A DNA stretch of 64,000 nt from Geosiphon pyriformis (lineage: Eukaryota > Glomeromycota > Glomeromycetes > Archaeosporales > Geosiphonaceae), in the NCBI GenBank assembly GCA_016748015.1, contig JAAOMT010000040.1, positions 694,028-758,027 of the forward strand. The letters are read 5' to 3'. The notes beneath the pieces are model-generated. The model searched no databases and was not told the origin of the DNA. It saw nothing but the letters and a program-made list of their open reading frames with translations. The translations under genes and the position numbers were made by a program. Shown one piece after another: positions 12,839-26,226 of this stretch (position 1 is its first letter; every line of letters starts with the position of its first letter).

Positions 12839-14660
12839 ATAATAGCTTTTTAAAAGCATTAAACATTTAATATTAAATTAAATACAAATAAAATTAATAA
12901 ATAATTAAGTAATATAATTATATATAATAATATATTAGTTGTTTTTATACATAAAATGTTTTTTAGAGTAAGTTTTTTATTAAATTTAATATAGTTTAAT
13001 ATAAACTAAATTTTTATTTAATTATATATAAAAAATATATAAATTATATTAATTTTAAACTATTTAAACATTATATTATAATAAATTATTATTATTTTTT
13101 TTAATAGTTTTATGAATAAAATCCAAATACTATCTAGTATATACATTAAACAAAGTAATTTAAACTAAGCATAAATTATGTATTTATTACATGTAATTAG
13201 TATTATCCAATTAGAAAAACTAATTCAAAACTGTTGAAAAAATGTAATAACTACATAAGAATATAAAATAACATAGAATAATACAAAATAACATGTAATA
13301 ATGCAAATTAATATAAAAAAACATACAATAATATACAATAACATAAAATAGTACAGAGTAACTAATAATAACATAGAATAACTAATTATAATATAAAAAA
13401 CAAACACAATAACTGAAATAGTAAGTAATAGTTAATAATAACAAACAATTGAAAACAATTTTATAAAACTAAAAAATATGTATTAAAATAAGTAATTTTA
13501 GAAATAAAATAACAGACTATATAAAAATTAAAATAATATTTTTATTTTATTTTTAGTCTTAAAAATCTTTTTTTATTATTTATTATTTTTTTATTTTTTT
13601 TTATTTCTTTTGCAAAATGGCAATATTAAAAATTAACTGTTTTAGAATTAAATTTTATAATAATTTGGTAAAAAAAAAGCTTTTTTTAGATTTAGATATT
13701 AACTTTATCTTGTTAACTTATTAAAAAAACAAAAAAATAATATTAATAGTAATTATACTTAATTAGTTTAGAAAAAAACACAAATATAATAACATAATTA
13801 AAAAAACAATATTTTTGTGTCTTATAACAAAAATACTTAACAAGTAAAATTTTAAACAAAAAAACTTTCAAAGATTGATAATTTATTTTATTAACAAAAC
13901 CAATTTATTTGAAATTATTTTGTTTTTAATATTAATTTATAAACATCAAATATTATAATTATATCTTATTAAATTTATTTGTAATAGCCACTTAAGCCAA
14001 TTAAAACAATATTAATACTACTGTTAATATTAAAAATAAATAAACATAAAATATATATGTCAAAACTTATACTTAAAGCTTTAGCAATACTAAATAATTT
14101 AATTATACTCTTTGACTATATACTTAGAAAACTGTCAAAAAAAGAAGACATCAAACTATCTAATAGAATTAAATCTTTTTTTTCTATAATCACATAATAC
14201 TTAAAACATATGAACCAAATTCTATTTTTGTAAGCCAAAACCAAAACCAAACCACAAACAAAGTTTATAATCTTATTAACAGTAATATTAAAATTTTTAA
14301 AAACAAAAAAAAAATTTACAAATCAAGTTTTAAAAACAAAATTCTTGTATAAAGCAATATAAACTATAGAATTTTATAAATATAATAACAATAATTAAAA
14401 CATACAAAATAAAAAATTAACACAGACCAAAAAAATTTTACATGGTAGTCTAAGAAACCAACAAAATATTATAAACAACAGAATTCAATTTTATAATCTT
14501 TGAAAATTTAATATATTGAAAAGCTTACAAAATTGAAATTTTAACAATTTTCAGACCAAATTTTTTCAATAATTTTGGTTTACTATCTAGAAATTACAAA
14601 CAATATTTAAACTTTAATAAAGCTTAGTTTTAAAAAAAAAATTATGTTATTAGCAAAAAT
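12839..14660. other. very AT-rich, CpG-poor decayed sequence
   Basis: No gene is supported. Contains the decamer repeat array described separately. Probably old transposon sequence mutated beyond recognition, judged only from its composition and its neighbours. Confidence 0.4.
13255..13440. repeat. degenerate 10-bp tandem repeat
   Basis: Successive 10-base blocks follow a pattern close to ACATAnAATA with substitutions. The period stays in register for roughly 14 units from about 13261 to 13400. The match is imperfect, as expected for an old array in an AT-decayed region. Confidence 0.55.
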
Positions 14661-14676
14661 TTGAGATATTATTTAA

Positions 14677-14840
14677 CATAAAATTATTTTTATAATTTTT
14701 ATTATTAATTAACATATATTATTATTTCAATTTATTATTTATTATCTTATTAAATTATCTGAATTATTATTTAATTAATAATTTGATTTATATAAAACAC
14801 AAATATAATTAAATTATAATAATTAGATTATATAATATAT
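14677..14840 (+). repeat. left copy of a ~165-bp direct repeat flanking a LINE
   Basis: This stretch closely parallels 20161-20327 in the same orientation, for example the shared segments TTATAATTTTTATTA and AGATTAT followed by an AATAT core. The two copies lie immediately on either side of the minus-strand LINE copy. They may be a very long target-site duplication or two fragments of a gypsy LTR. Confidence 0.5.
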
Positions 14841-14844
14841 AGAA

Positions 14845-17800
14845 TTATTTTTATTATTATATTTTATAAGTATAATTTAGTTATTATCTAGTACATAAAA
14901 TCAAATTAAATAATTTTAATTAAATATAACTTATGTTATTGTTATATGTGACCAGTTATTAAACCAATTTAGACAATACTAAACATTTATACATACAATT
15001 AAATCATTATTAATGTTAGAATAAAACACATAAAACACATGTTTATTAAAACTTCTGTTATTAACTCAATAATACTAAACATATAAACCATTTTATTTGA
15101 CAAATCTAAACAAAATATATTAAGCATTTTTAATATTATATTATTATTACTTATTAATTCAGCTTTTTTTGTTTTTAATTTAAGCTTAATCTTAATTAAT
15201 TATATTTTATACTAATAATATTTAACTAATTAACAAAAAAAAATTATTAATATAAAAATTTCACCTTTTTTATTATTATATATTACTAAAACATTTTTGA
15301 GTCAATTCTTAAAAACAAAACTTTTGCAAAGCACTATATACAACTCAATATTTAAAAGACAAAAGAAAAAAAACTATAATACCAAAAAAAACATAAATGC
15401 TTTTCTACTAGCCAAAAATTTTTAAAACTTAATATAATCTATAATTAAATTTTTTTGCCAATTTGCATTACTTGAACATATAAATAAATAATCAAAAAAT
15501 TCTACTTCTTTCTAAAATAAACATAGAATACCTAAATATAACTTGTTATATAGCTTTTTTTAAATAATAATTGAAAGTTTTTCATAAATAACTTTCATTA
15601 TATAAGTTCTAAGACCAGTCATAATTTGGTTAGTAATACTAGCTAATATATAAAAATCAGAATGTTAAATCAAAGCCAATTAAACTTAATTAATATCACA
15701 AATAAAATAGTTGGCTGTAATTTTTATATTAGAATTTGCTTTTTAATATACACAAATAATTTTTTTATAAATATTTTTTTAAAATTCCAATAAAAAGAAA
15801 CAAAAAAATCAGTGGTTATTCTAACCAGTTTATTAGTTTAATTATTATTAAAAACACCCAAATAATTGTTAATTTTTAATCAAACTATCAAAATATTTTT
15901 GTTTTTTATTAAATTAACAATATAATATTTCTTCATTCAACACCAATTGCAAAAATCTGGGTTGAACAAACTGAGTTCCAAAGTTTATATATTAATAAGT
16001 ACTTGGCTATTTAAATAAGACTTCAATATTAAAAAAACATGTATTTTAAAGCCAAAACAATAGCTTATAGCTTAGCCATTATAAAAGACATTATTCTAAA
16101 GACTATAAAACCAATATTTATGTTCACATTTGAGAAATATTCAGCCATTTCTGACAAATCAAAATTTTTTAGTAAGTTATTAATATAAATATCAAAAATA
16201 TTAGCCCAAATTTTATGCAAAATTTTTTTTATTAACTTAAAATTATCTAATTCTAAGACATTATAAGACAAAAAATTAAAAACAGTATTTTTATATTTAA
16301 TATTAAATAACTTACTTTTTAAAAAAATAAATGTTATAATGAATTATAATAAAACAAAATCTCTTGGATTTAGTCTTTTTTAACAATAAAAAATTTTTCA
16401 AAACATTAATAATCTATGTTTATTCAAAAGTCAATTAATAAAAACAACACCAAAATGCTTCAAAAATTGCACAACCTTAAAGTAAACTGTTTTTTCTAAG
16501 ATATTAGACATTAAAAACCTGTTTAAATTGCAAAAAACATTTAATAAGTTGTTTATTAATAAAAACTTATTAATTAAAAATACTTTTATTATTTCAATAA
16601 AAAAATTGTTCATAAAACTAACTCTTAATCTAACAAGATACTGCAAAAAATTGGCTAAAACTCAGTCCAAAATCTGTAAATTTAAAAAACAATGATCAAA
16701 AAAACAGCTAAAAACATCTTTAAAATTTGTAAACATAATTACTGAAGCCATTTTATCTTCAATTTGTAATTACTTAAAAAATTTCAAGTTGTACAACAAT
16801 AAATAATACAATACTTCATTTGAAAAGTTTCTAAACAACTCTGTTTTTAATTTTAATTTTTTTCTAATTATGATGTTTTATTTTTGGTAAATATTAAGTA
16901 AAACAAAACTAAACTGCACACAGTAATTAATTATAAAATATAAAACTACTAAAACCAAGTAATAAAACTACTTATTTAAAATTGTTTTTTTTTAAAATTA
17001 TATTTGCAAAAAATTTAATATTAGAATAAACTTTGGCCAAACTGAACTTAAACAAATTTTTAATGAAAAAAAATATATCCAAGTATTAATATAATTTACT
17101 CTTTTTTGTAACTAATATAAAATCTTTACTGATTCTTAATAAAATATTTTTTACTTTTTAATTAATAAAAATAACTACTGTTTTATTATTATTTATTAAA
17201 ATATTATTGATTTTAAAGAATTTACTTGTAATATCTAAAATATATTATTCTCAATTAAAAAAAACATCTTAAAAAATTTATTTGCATCTAAATATGACTA
17301 AATTTGCATAAAAAAATTAAAATTTATAATTGTTTCTAAGAAGAAAGCTTTTACAACTTTAGAAACCAAAACTTCTAATTTGCAAAATTTAAAAAACTGC
17401 TTATTTTTAAAATTACCAAAATTTTTAAACTTATTTTTTAAAAAATTTTATCTGCTAATTCTACTATTATTTTTTTAAAAAATCTTATATTGCTTTCAAA
17501 TTGTTCTGTTTTTTTGTACTTTAAAACTTATTTAGCATTAAAAATATTTTTGCAGATAAAAAATCTTTAAATCTAGCTTATTTTGCATTATTCATATTCT
17601 TAAAACCAAACTTTTATTGATTTTTATTAGCATGTTTTCAAATAACATCTAGATATTTGTTCAAAAAACTGTCTAATTCAATAAAAACTATTATAGTTAA
17701 ATAGTTAATATTAAAAAATTCAAACACACTACTAATTTCTTATTTAATTACAGCTATTAAAAAATGTTTGCTAACAAGAATATAATTAATAATTTTATTT

Positions 17801-20155
17801 ATACTTCTTAAATTATTTTATATTAAAAGCTTAGCAGCAAAATTATTCAAAAAAAAATTGTTTAAACCCAAATTAAAACATTTTTTAAAATTTGCACTTT
17901 ATTTCATATTGTTTTATTAAAATTATCTCTTAATATTACATAAATCTTAAATTAATTACATTAACAATATAATAGTTTACTTTACAAACCTAACTAAACT
18001 ACATACAGGCCAAAATCTCAACATATAAACTCAAAATTATTACTGAAAACTTATTGTTAAACAACAGACAAATAAAGAAAATATAACCTGAAATTTCAAA
18101 AACTTTATATATATATTAGATAAAAGTATTATTTATTATTATTACAACTCTTGTATTCAGATAACCAAAGTTCAAACCAGAAACAAAACTTTAAAATTCA
18201 AAAATTTGTCTTTAATTTATGATTTGGTTTGTTTTTTTAACTTTGTTACAATAATTATAGAAACCAAATTACCAAAATTTTTGTGTCATTTAATAATACT
18301 TTTCTGTTTGGCCAAATTGTTTATATCTTTAATATTACTAATAGCAAATTTCTAAAACAAATCATTTATTAAGATAAAAAAAAACCAAAAAAACTGAATT
18401 AATAAACAATTAATTTAGCTTTACTAAAACTGAATCAATCAAAGTCTTAAAAGTTATCAATTTTAACTTTAAACTATTTATTTTAGTAGTTAAAACTTTA
18501 ATACTATTCAGATTTAACATTAAAATTTCAATACTTATCAATAAAAAAAAAAGTGGATAATACTTATAAAATATTTAAAACTATGCTCAAATTCAATATT
18601 AGATTAAACTCTATAGAATTTGCTAAAATAAAAAAATAAAAAAATCAATAGCACTAAATCTATATTATTTAGTTTGTGTATAATACTAAATACTTAATTA
18701 GTTAACAATTTCAAAGACTATTACAGAGACACCAAGCAAGTATTAATAAATAAAACATCTTGCAAAAAATAGAAACAAAAATTTTAATTAAAATACATAA
18801 TATTAAAAAAAAAAGAACTAAAGCCAAAAACAAAATAAATAGTATTAAAAACAAGACTAATAAGACCACTTAAGCCCAAAACTTGTCATTAAAAGCAGTA
18901 GAATATGAGATAAAAACACTTTTTTTGGCATATAACTTGGCCAGCTAAAAATAATTTTTGTTGAACATAGGCTTTTTATATATTTTTTTTAAAAAAAAGT
19001 TAATGTACTTAAGATATTGTATTTTAAAGCAAAATATCTAAAATATTTATATATTTTACACTAAATTAAATTCAATTTAATTCAAAAAAACTTAATGTCA
19101 CCCAAAATTGACTTTGTACAAAAGTCTGTTTTTAGATTTTTTTCTAATTCAAAACTAACTATAATATAGTAAACTCTATTATTAGTTTCAAAAAACTAAT
19201 TAATAATACAAGTTTTCTTACCAGCTCTTTTCAATAAAGTATTGAGATTATAAACTATTGTTTTTACAGACAAAATAAATAACAGCATCTTAAAACAGTC
19301 TTTAGACATTCAAATATTATGATTCCTTATAGTTTTAACTATATACACAAAATTTTTTTTAATTAAAAATAATTACTTAAATGCTAACTGATTTGTCTAA
19401 TTCAATTTAGCAAATTTTACTATAGTCTTTTACTACAATTCAATTAGTTGTAATTAAATTAACATAATCTGTTTAAATTTGACTACTATAATAATAATTA
19501 TATCTTTTGACATATTTATAAGATTTTTTTTGATGATTACAGTCTAATCTAAATAAATATCTTGTCTTTTAAGATTGATGTTTACTTTAATATCTTTTTT
19601 TTTAGCCAATAATACAGCTTTTTTTATGCTTTTCTTTAATGTAAACATAAATTTGATGATTTTTTCAAATTTTAAAAAAATATTTGTCTCTCTAAAACTA
19701 TTGACTGTTGAAAAAAATTTTCCAATTGTCTGAGTTTTTGTGGTTAATAATTTGTTTTTTACTGCTAAATAATTGATATTTAATGCAAAAAAAATTTTAA
19801 CAGTCATTTTTATTTGAGTTTTAATAATTTTGAAATCAATCTATTTTCTGTTTAAGAAAATATTAAGAAGAGATAAGAAATGTTTAACATTTTTTTCAAT
19901 TTTGAAATTAAGAGAATCAAAGAGAAAGCCACAATATATGCCAGTATTTATTTTTTAATTTTAGAAATAACAGCAACTGAATTCAAAAAAGATTTACTAT
20001 TAATGTCAATCATAATATTACTGCCTTTACTATTACTAAACTCACTGTTTATATTCGAATATACACCAATACCAGAACCAGACTTGATCAAAAAACATTT
20101 TTTTTGTTATTAAAGTGTTTAATATTACCAATGTTACCAGTAAAATTTTAGTCAA
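14845..20155 (-). mobile_element. 5'-truncated, decayed LINE (same family as the 29.8-kb copy)
   Basis: Read on the minus strand, several pieces match the better-preserved LINE at 29.8-36.5 kb. ORF1 at 19807-19544 starts VKIFFALNINYLAV, against VKKSFALDINLSAV in the younger copy. The reverse-transcriptase thumb region near 17045-17000 reads SLAKVYSNIKFF, against SLAKAHTDVRFF. The stretch near 16646-16431 contains RVSFMNNFF. A 3' non-coding match near 14975-14941 contains ACTGGTCACAT, against GCTGGTCACGT. The 5' end is truncated inside ORF1, around residue 25. The distance between ORF1 and the thumb region is about 1.2 kb shorter than in the younger copy, so internal deletions are likely. No long open frame survives. 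Confidence 0.7.
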
Positions 20156-20160
20156 TAATT

Positions 20161-20327
20161 AATATAAAATTACTTTTATAATTTTTATTAATAATTAGCA
20201 TATATTATTATTGTTTTATTTATTACTTATTATTTAATCAAATTATTACAATATTTTTATCTAATTAATAATTCAATTTGTATAATGCACTAATATAACC
20301 AAATATAATAATCAGATTATGCAATAT
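20161..20327 (+). repeat. right copy of the ~165-bp direct repeat
   Basis: Parallel to 14677-14840 in the same orientation. It abuts the truncated 5' end of the minus-strand LINE on its left and continues on its right into the presumed gypsy LTR/leader (CGAACTTAATAATATTC near 20328). Confidence 0.5.
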
Positions 20328-23159
20328 TTCGAACTTAATAATATTCAAAAATTTGTCGAAATTTGTAAAAAATCTTAATAGTATACCAAAATAATTCATA
20401 GTTTGTGAAAACAATTTGTAGTTTACTGAAATATATTTTTAATTTATTAAAATTGTAGCAAAAAAAAAGTTCAAGTTTATAGACTAGTACTATAACAAGC
20501 TGTATAAAAGAAAAACTTTTTTCTTTAAAAAAATATATTTTGTTTTGAAATCACAATTTTAACTAAAATTAGCTTCATTAAAAAAAATCTTTCTTAGTAT
20601 TAATACAAATTATTTCATTAAAAACCATCTTAAAAAACAAACAAAAATTACAATTAATTTACTTGAAATTTTCTGAATTTTTATTAATATTTTAAAATTG
20701 ATTTGTTATTAATTTTGGTAAATCTATTAGTAACTTCAGGCCTAAACAAAAAACAAGTCTCTTAAAAAAATTATATTTTTTTATATTTTTTATTATATAT
20801 ATTAAAATAGTCTACAGACAAAATTTCTGTAAAAAAATTAACTTTCACAACAAAATAACTACATATTTTATTAAACTTTCAGATAAGCATTTTCTGAAAA
20901 AAATTTGACTTTTACTGCAAAGTAATTACACAAAATAACTAGTACAGAATTGGCTATACTACTTATAAACTTAGCAATTTAAATTATAAAAGATAATTTG
21001 AAAATAAATTCAGTTATTAAAAGTTTAACAGCTTTCAATAAATTGAAATTACCAGCAAAATAATATTAACAATATTCAAAAAAAGAAACTAAAAATCCCC
21101 AATAATATTTGATGCTCTTTTACAAATTAATACAGCAACAATAACTTTAAAGTGGCAACTGTTTCAAACATAACAACTTTAGAGTATTATTAATTAGTTT
21201 ATATTTACTGTAAACAATAATTTGAAATTCGAAATAAAATCATAGTTTTTAAATAAACACTTTTTCAATACATTAAAAATTGAATTAATAATTACTTTTT
21301 TGAAAATTACAATATTATAGAATTTAAGTAAAATCTTGAAAATCTCATCTATTACTTAATTAAAAACCCAAAAAATATTAGTGCTGATAACTGTATTACT
21401 TATTTCAAAGAACTTAATTACAATATTATCAAATTTTGTGAAGAAAAATATCTTGCCAACTCACAATTTGTTATTAAACTTAAATCTGAATCCAAAACAA
21501 AAAAAAAGACAAAAAAAACGCTGACTAGTTTATATAATGTCTAACATTCCAAAAACAACTTTTTAGCCTTTGTAAACACCTAAATAAAGAACCAATTCTA
21601 AATTATCACTTTTAATTACTCTTTTTTTAGCTTTACTTGTTCAAACTTAAATATTAAATTTATTATTTAGCTGTTTTTTGAGACTAAAAGGCTTTATATT
21701 ATCAAAAAACCCAATACAACAGCTTAAACAAATTTTTATCAACACAAATCTTCTTAATTACTTACTAGAAAACCAGAGTAATCACTCTGATAATATAGAC
21801 AACAATAAAAACGTTTTTGAATTCACTAAAAAAAACTGCTAAAAACAAAAACACAAAAAAAAAGATATTATTTATATTGCAAAAATCACTAAATTTACAA
21901 GAAAAAATACTGATACTAGTAACTAAGAATAGCTTGACAAAATTTCAAAAGCAAGAAATACAAATTATTGAAATACAACAAAAATACTAAAAATTATTTC
22001 TTATTTTTTTCAAAGAACAGCAAAAAAATGGTTTAAAAATTAGTAAGCATTCAAAAATGCTTTTTTGGAACAATTTATTAACAACAATATCTTAATTATA
22101 TTTTAAAATCAGTTTCAAAACATAAAACAAGAACTTTTTGAATTTGTTATAATCTATTTAAAAAAGTTCAACAAGCTTTTTTGATGAATTTGCCAATTAG
22201 AAACCAATAATTATTATTTCAATGCACAAATTTTGGACCAATTTACTACTAAATTGAAAAATAAATTATTTAAAAAAGTTAGTTTACATGCTCCAAAAAA
22301 TTAAGTAACTGTTATTTAATATGTTAAAGTCTATAAAATAGCTATAAAAAAAGCCAACTGTAACAGAAATTCATCAACTTAGTTATTAAAAATACTAGCT
22401 CAATAGCTAAAAAAAAATGACCAATTGACCAAAAAAGTTGAAAACTATTTTACTAATTAACAATGACAACAGCAACAAACATACCAATTACTACAATAAT
22501 TCAACCAAAACAATTATTTATTATTATACAACAATTAACTACAAAACTATTATTATTGTGAAATTTTAGAACACTAAAAACAAAATTGCTAAAAAATATA
22601 ACAAAATTAGCAATTAAAGAATAATTAACATTATTTTTAATATTAACAGTTATATTATTAATTTTTGTTATTAGTATACTATTTATCTATATTCCAATAT
22701 TAAAACAACTATTATTAATTAATTTTATAGTTAATACAATTACAATACCAACAATTTTTACAGATTTAACAATATTAATAAAACTACCAATTTAACAATA
22801 CCAAATATTTGCAAAAAAAGTGATTTGACAAAACCAATTTTTACTTCAGAATTGATTTACAATTAACAATAACAGAATTAATACCAACAACTAATTAGTT
22901 TTCTAAAATAGTTTACAACAAAAATTTACATATTATTATACTCAAAACAATTATTTAATAATGCCTAAAGAACAGAATTTTTAATAAACTGTACTTTTTA
23001 AAAGTAAAACTATAGCAATAAGATAAAATCTTTTAACAACTATTATATTATCTCATCAGTTCAGATTACTAAAAATGCCAACTTTTAAATATTTTTTTAT
23101 TTAAATTCAAAACAAATAAATTATCATTTTTGTTTAACAATATACTGTTACAGAACAAA

Positions 23160-23516
23160 AAACAATTACTGTTATATATATTGAAGCTAAAGTTAAAGAA
23201 AAACCAATTTAATTAATCTTAGATAATAAATTTACCAGAAACATTATTATCTATTAATTAATATAGTAGCTCAAACAAAATATTAACAAAACAGCTCAAA
23301 CAATTATTGTTATAATCAATAATATAAAAAAAATTCCAGTTGGAAAAAATTGATAATTTTCTATTCACAATTAGTGAAATTATAATTTCAGTCAAAATTT
23401 TAGTTATAAATGTATTCTAATATTAAGTTTTTGTTAGAAATAATTGGCTTCTTAAAGCCAATACAAATTTAAATTAAAAAACTCAAGAATTCAAGATTTT
23501 ATACTAAAAACAATAT
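23160..23516 (+). pseudogene. gypsy aspartic-protease relic
   Basis: Translation with frame changes gives YIEAKVKEKPI, a stop, then LILDN, later TAQTIIV and IPVGK, and finally VKILVINVF and VRNNWLLKANTNLN. Order and spacing fit the retropepsin-like domain of gypsy Pol: an LILDSG-type active site, then IPIGEI, then an alpha-helix ending in a GNDWL-type motif. The active-site DSG has decayed to DN. At least five stops and two frame changes interrupt it, so it is non-functional. The reading frame is cut at 23517 by the Tc1 element. Confidence 0.55.
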
Positions 23517-23517
23517 A

Positions 23518-24871
23518 CAGGGGGGTATAAAAAGTATTGGACACTTAATATAATATATAAAAAAGGCTATATATTGTAATACCATTATCAATTAAGCCAT
23601 AATTTTTTTTATAATTACTTATAGTTATAATCTACAAATCAACATAAATCGCGTCCTTGTAAAACACAACAGTGGATTATATGTGTATATATAAAATATC
23701 AAATATTTTTGTTATAAAAAAATTTACCACATTAAATATGTCTTGGAAAAGAACTTTCTGAATACCAAAAAAGAGGGATTATTTCTGCAAAAAAGTTAGG
23801 ACATACAAACAGTGAAATTTTTATGACTATTAGATGTTTACATTCTTCTATAATACGTGTATGGAAGTCATACAAGCTAAAAAAACTTCCTAAAAAACAA
23901 ATAGACTGACCACAAATTCTTGACAAATGCACACATAAACAACTCAAATATTCAATAATAAAGAATAAAGAAACCTGCCACTAAACTTTTTCTCAAATAC
24001 AATTAAATTTTATTAAAGATACTAACAAATCTATTTCTATACAAACTATTCGAAATGGATTAGCTCAAGAAAGACTTTGCTTGTGCATTTCTCATTTCAA
24101 GCCATTAATTTCCAAATAAAATAAAGAAAAATGTTTACAATAGGCTTGTACTTATGAAAATTAGACAGTAGAAGATTTTAACCAAGTTGTTTAGTCAGAT
24201 GAATCTACATATACACAATTTAGAAGTACAGGATTTGGACGTGTATAGTGTAAACCTTCTCAAGAGTTTCATAAAAATTGTATTACAGCCACAGTTAAAA
24301 AAAGCTTTGGTCGCATGTTTTGGAGATATATTTCATGGGTTAGTTTGGGTCCTTTAGTTCCTTTGGTTGGTTATATTACTTGAGTTATACACCATAAAAC
24401 CTTGGCTAATTATGCAATTTCTAGGGTAAAACTTCATGCAAAAAAAACTAAAAAAAAGTTTTTTTTTTCAGGAAGACAATGCACCAATTCACACATCAAA
24501 AGTCACACATTTTTTTTTTATCTCTTCAAATGTTGAATTACTTCTTTGGTCACCACAAAGTTCTGATATTACTCCAATAGAAAATTTTTGGTCATATATT
24601 GAAGTTAAAATTCATTAACATAATTCACAACTCTTAAATATTGTACAATTGGAACAGTGGATTAAAGAAGAATGAGATGCGATATCTGTAAATTATTATA
24701 ATAATTTGATCAAGTCTAGTCACGTTGAGTTTAAGCTATTCTTGAAGCAAATAGAGGTCAAACAAACTACTAACATGTATTTTAATATAATAATAAAAAA
24801 TTAACGATTCATAAGTTAGTTCTTTAATATAATATATTATAAAAGTGTCCAATATTTTTTATACCCTTTTG
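23518..24871 (+). mobile_element. Tc1/mariner element 1 (1354 bp) with terminal inverted repeats
   Basis: The left end begins CAGGGGGGTATAAAAAG and the right end, read on the complement, begins CAAAAGGGTATAAAAAA. Both continue into TATTGGACACTT, giving imperfect inverted repeats of about 29 bp. A TA dinucleotide flanks each end (23516-23517 and 24872-24873), the standard Tc1/mariner target duplication. The element carries one decayed transposase frame in plus orientation and interrupts the gypsy relic. Confidence 0.88.
23738..24804 (+). pseudogene. Tc1-type DDE transposase, broken
   Basis: Starts at the ATG at 23738 (MSWKRTF). After several stops it shows VKKSFGRMFW, then a frame (24436-24618) with FFQEDNAPIHTSK carrying the second catalytic Asp, and SSDITPIENFWSY carrying the catalytic Glu, the DD34E pattern of Tc1 transposases. 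The first Asp is visible near 24200 in a stretch reading SDESTYTQF. Many internal stops, often TAG/TGA where Trp would be expected, make it inactive. It is less AT-drifted than the surrounding gypsy sequence, so it is younger than its host. Confidence 0.8.
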
Positions 24872-26226
24872 TAACAGAGTATTTGCTATTTGTGATATAT
24901 TTAAAAAGTAATCAGAAAAAACTCTTGTGTTTAAGTTTGAAAAAAAAAACCAATTGGCAAAACTTACATAATTTTTGGATTAACATCTAATTAAGCTAAA
25001 AAAACTGAGCAGTTATTTAAGACATTTACATTATAACTAATATTATTATGATCCAAAAAAACTAGTTAACAATCTACTTCCACAATTAAATTAATTAACA
25101 ATTAGTATATTCTATGTTCAAAATCAGAACCAAAAAAACAATCACTTTATATTCTACTTAAATACAAAAACTACAACAAAAAACTTTCATTTATAGAAGC
25201 TTGCATATCACCAGAAAAAAAATATAAAATTTGTATTTGCTATTACTGTAAAACCTGTTATTAAGGATGATTTAACAGTCTAAAATAAAGCAGAAAATAA
25301 AATAAAATATTTTGTCTTAAATTTAAAGAATTATTGCCAAAGAAATACAACTAGATTAATATTATAATAAGAGAAAAAATATGAAATTAGATCTGCCAAT
25401 ATGTCTTATTAATTGCCAAAAAAGTTAAAAGAGAAACTCTATTCAATATAGTATACAAAAATATTTTTAATAAACTATATTATTATTCTTATGATGCTAA
25501 AATAATCTATAAACTAAAAATAATTTTGATGAATAAAAAAACCCAAAAAAAATTTTCCAAATAAAAAATCTGAATACATTGAATATATATTTAAAATTGC
25601 TAAATACGACTATAAAGATAAAATAAAAGTATACTACCAAATTATAAATTACAATTAATTAAATAATAATTACAATAAGAATACCAAAACTTATAAACAG
25701 TATATTAATAGTTTTCTTAAAAAATTGTCTAAAATTATATTAAATTAGCAATTGACATTAAAAAAAAAGCATCATTATAAAAAAACAATAAAAAAAACAT
25801 TTAATTTCACAAATATTAATAAAATTTGATTAAAAAAAAACTTCAAATTATGTTTTAATTTATTTAATTATAAAACTACAAAAGAGAAAATATTATTAAA
25901 AAGTATTCTAAAAAGAAATAAAATTAATTTATTATTATTAAAAATCTTATTAAAAAAAACTATTTATGTTCAAAATTTATTACTAAAAGCTATCAGATAA
26001 AATATAGAAATGTTTTTTTTATAAAATATAGTCAACTAAAAACAATTAATTTTCAAAGTATGTATTTATAAAACTTTATAAAAAAACTTTTAAAAAAATC
26101 ACATTCAATTTCAAAAGAATCAAATTTTTTACAATTTTTACAATAAATTAAATTCAGTTTGACTTATAAAAAATTAATTTTACTAAAAACAATAATAGTA
26201 TAATAAGCTTAATCTATAATTACATA

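Larger units (their letters stand above)
20138..25900 (+). mobile_element. decayed Ty3/gypsy-type LTR retrotransposon, interrupted by Tc1
   Basis: A plus-strand relic that can be followed through its protease region at about 23160-23516. It resumes after the Tc1 insertion at 24874 with RVFAICDIFKK, which resembles the conserved R-V-P-A-T-C-G-H-F segment that follows the protease in gypsy elements I recall from mycorrhizal fungi. The region 20330-23160 is A-rich, with CAA-type codons reminiscent of a decayed Gag, but nothing in it is decisive. An LTR-like segment lies at 20161-20327. Integrase was not recognised. The right boundary is approximate, because a minus-strand LINE fragment starts somewhere near 25.9 kb. 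All frames are interrupted by stops. Confidence 0.5.

Noticed and set aside
13225-13407. 60-codon minus-strand frame rich in Tyr, Leu, Ile
   Set aside because: It is the translation of the degenerate decamer array and has no independent coding support.
19880-20113. 77-codon plus-strand frame
   Set aside because: It is antisense to the decayed LINE ORF1 N-terminal region, so it is a shadow.
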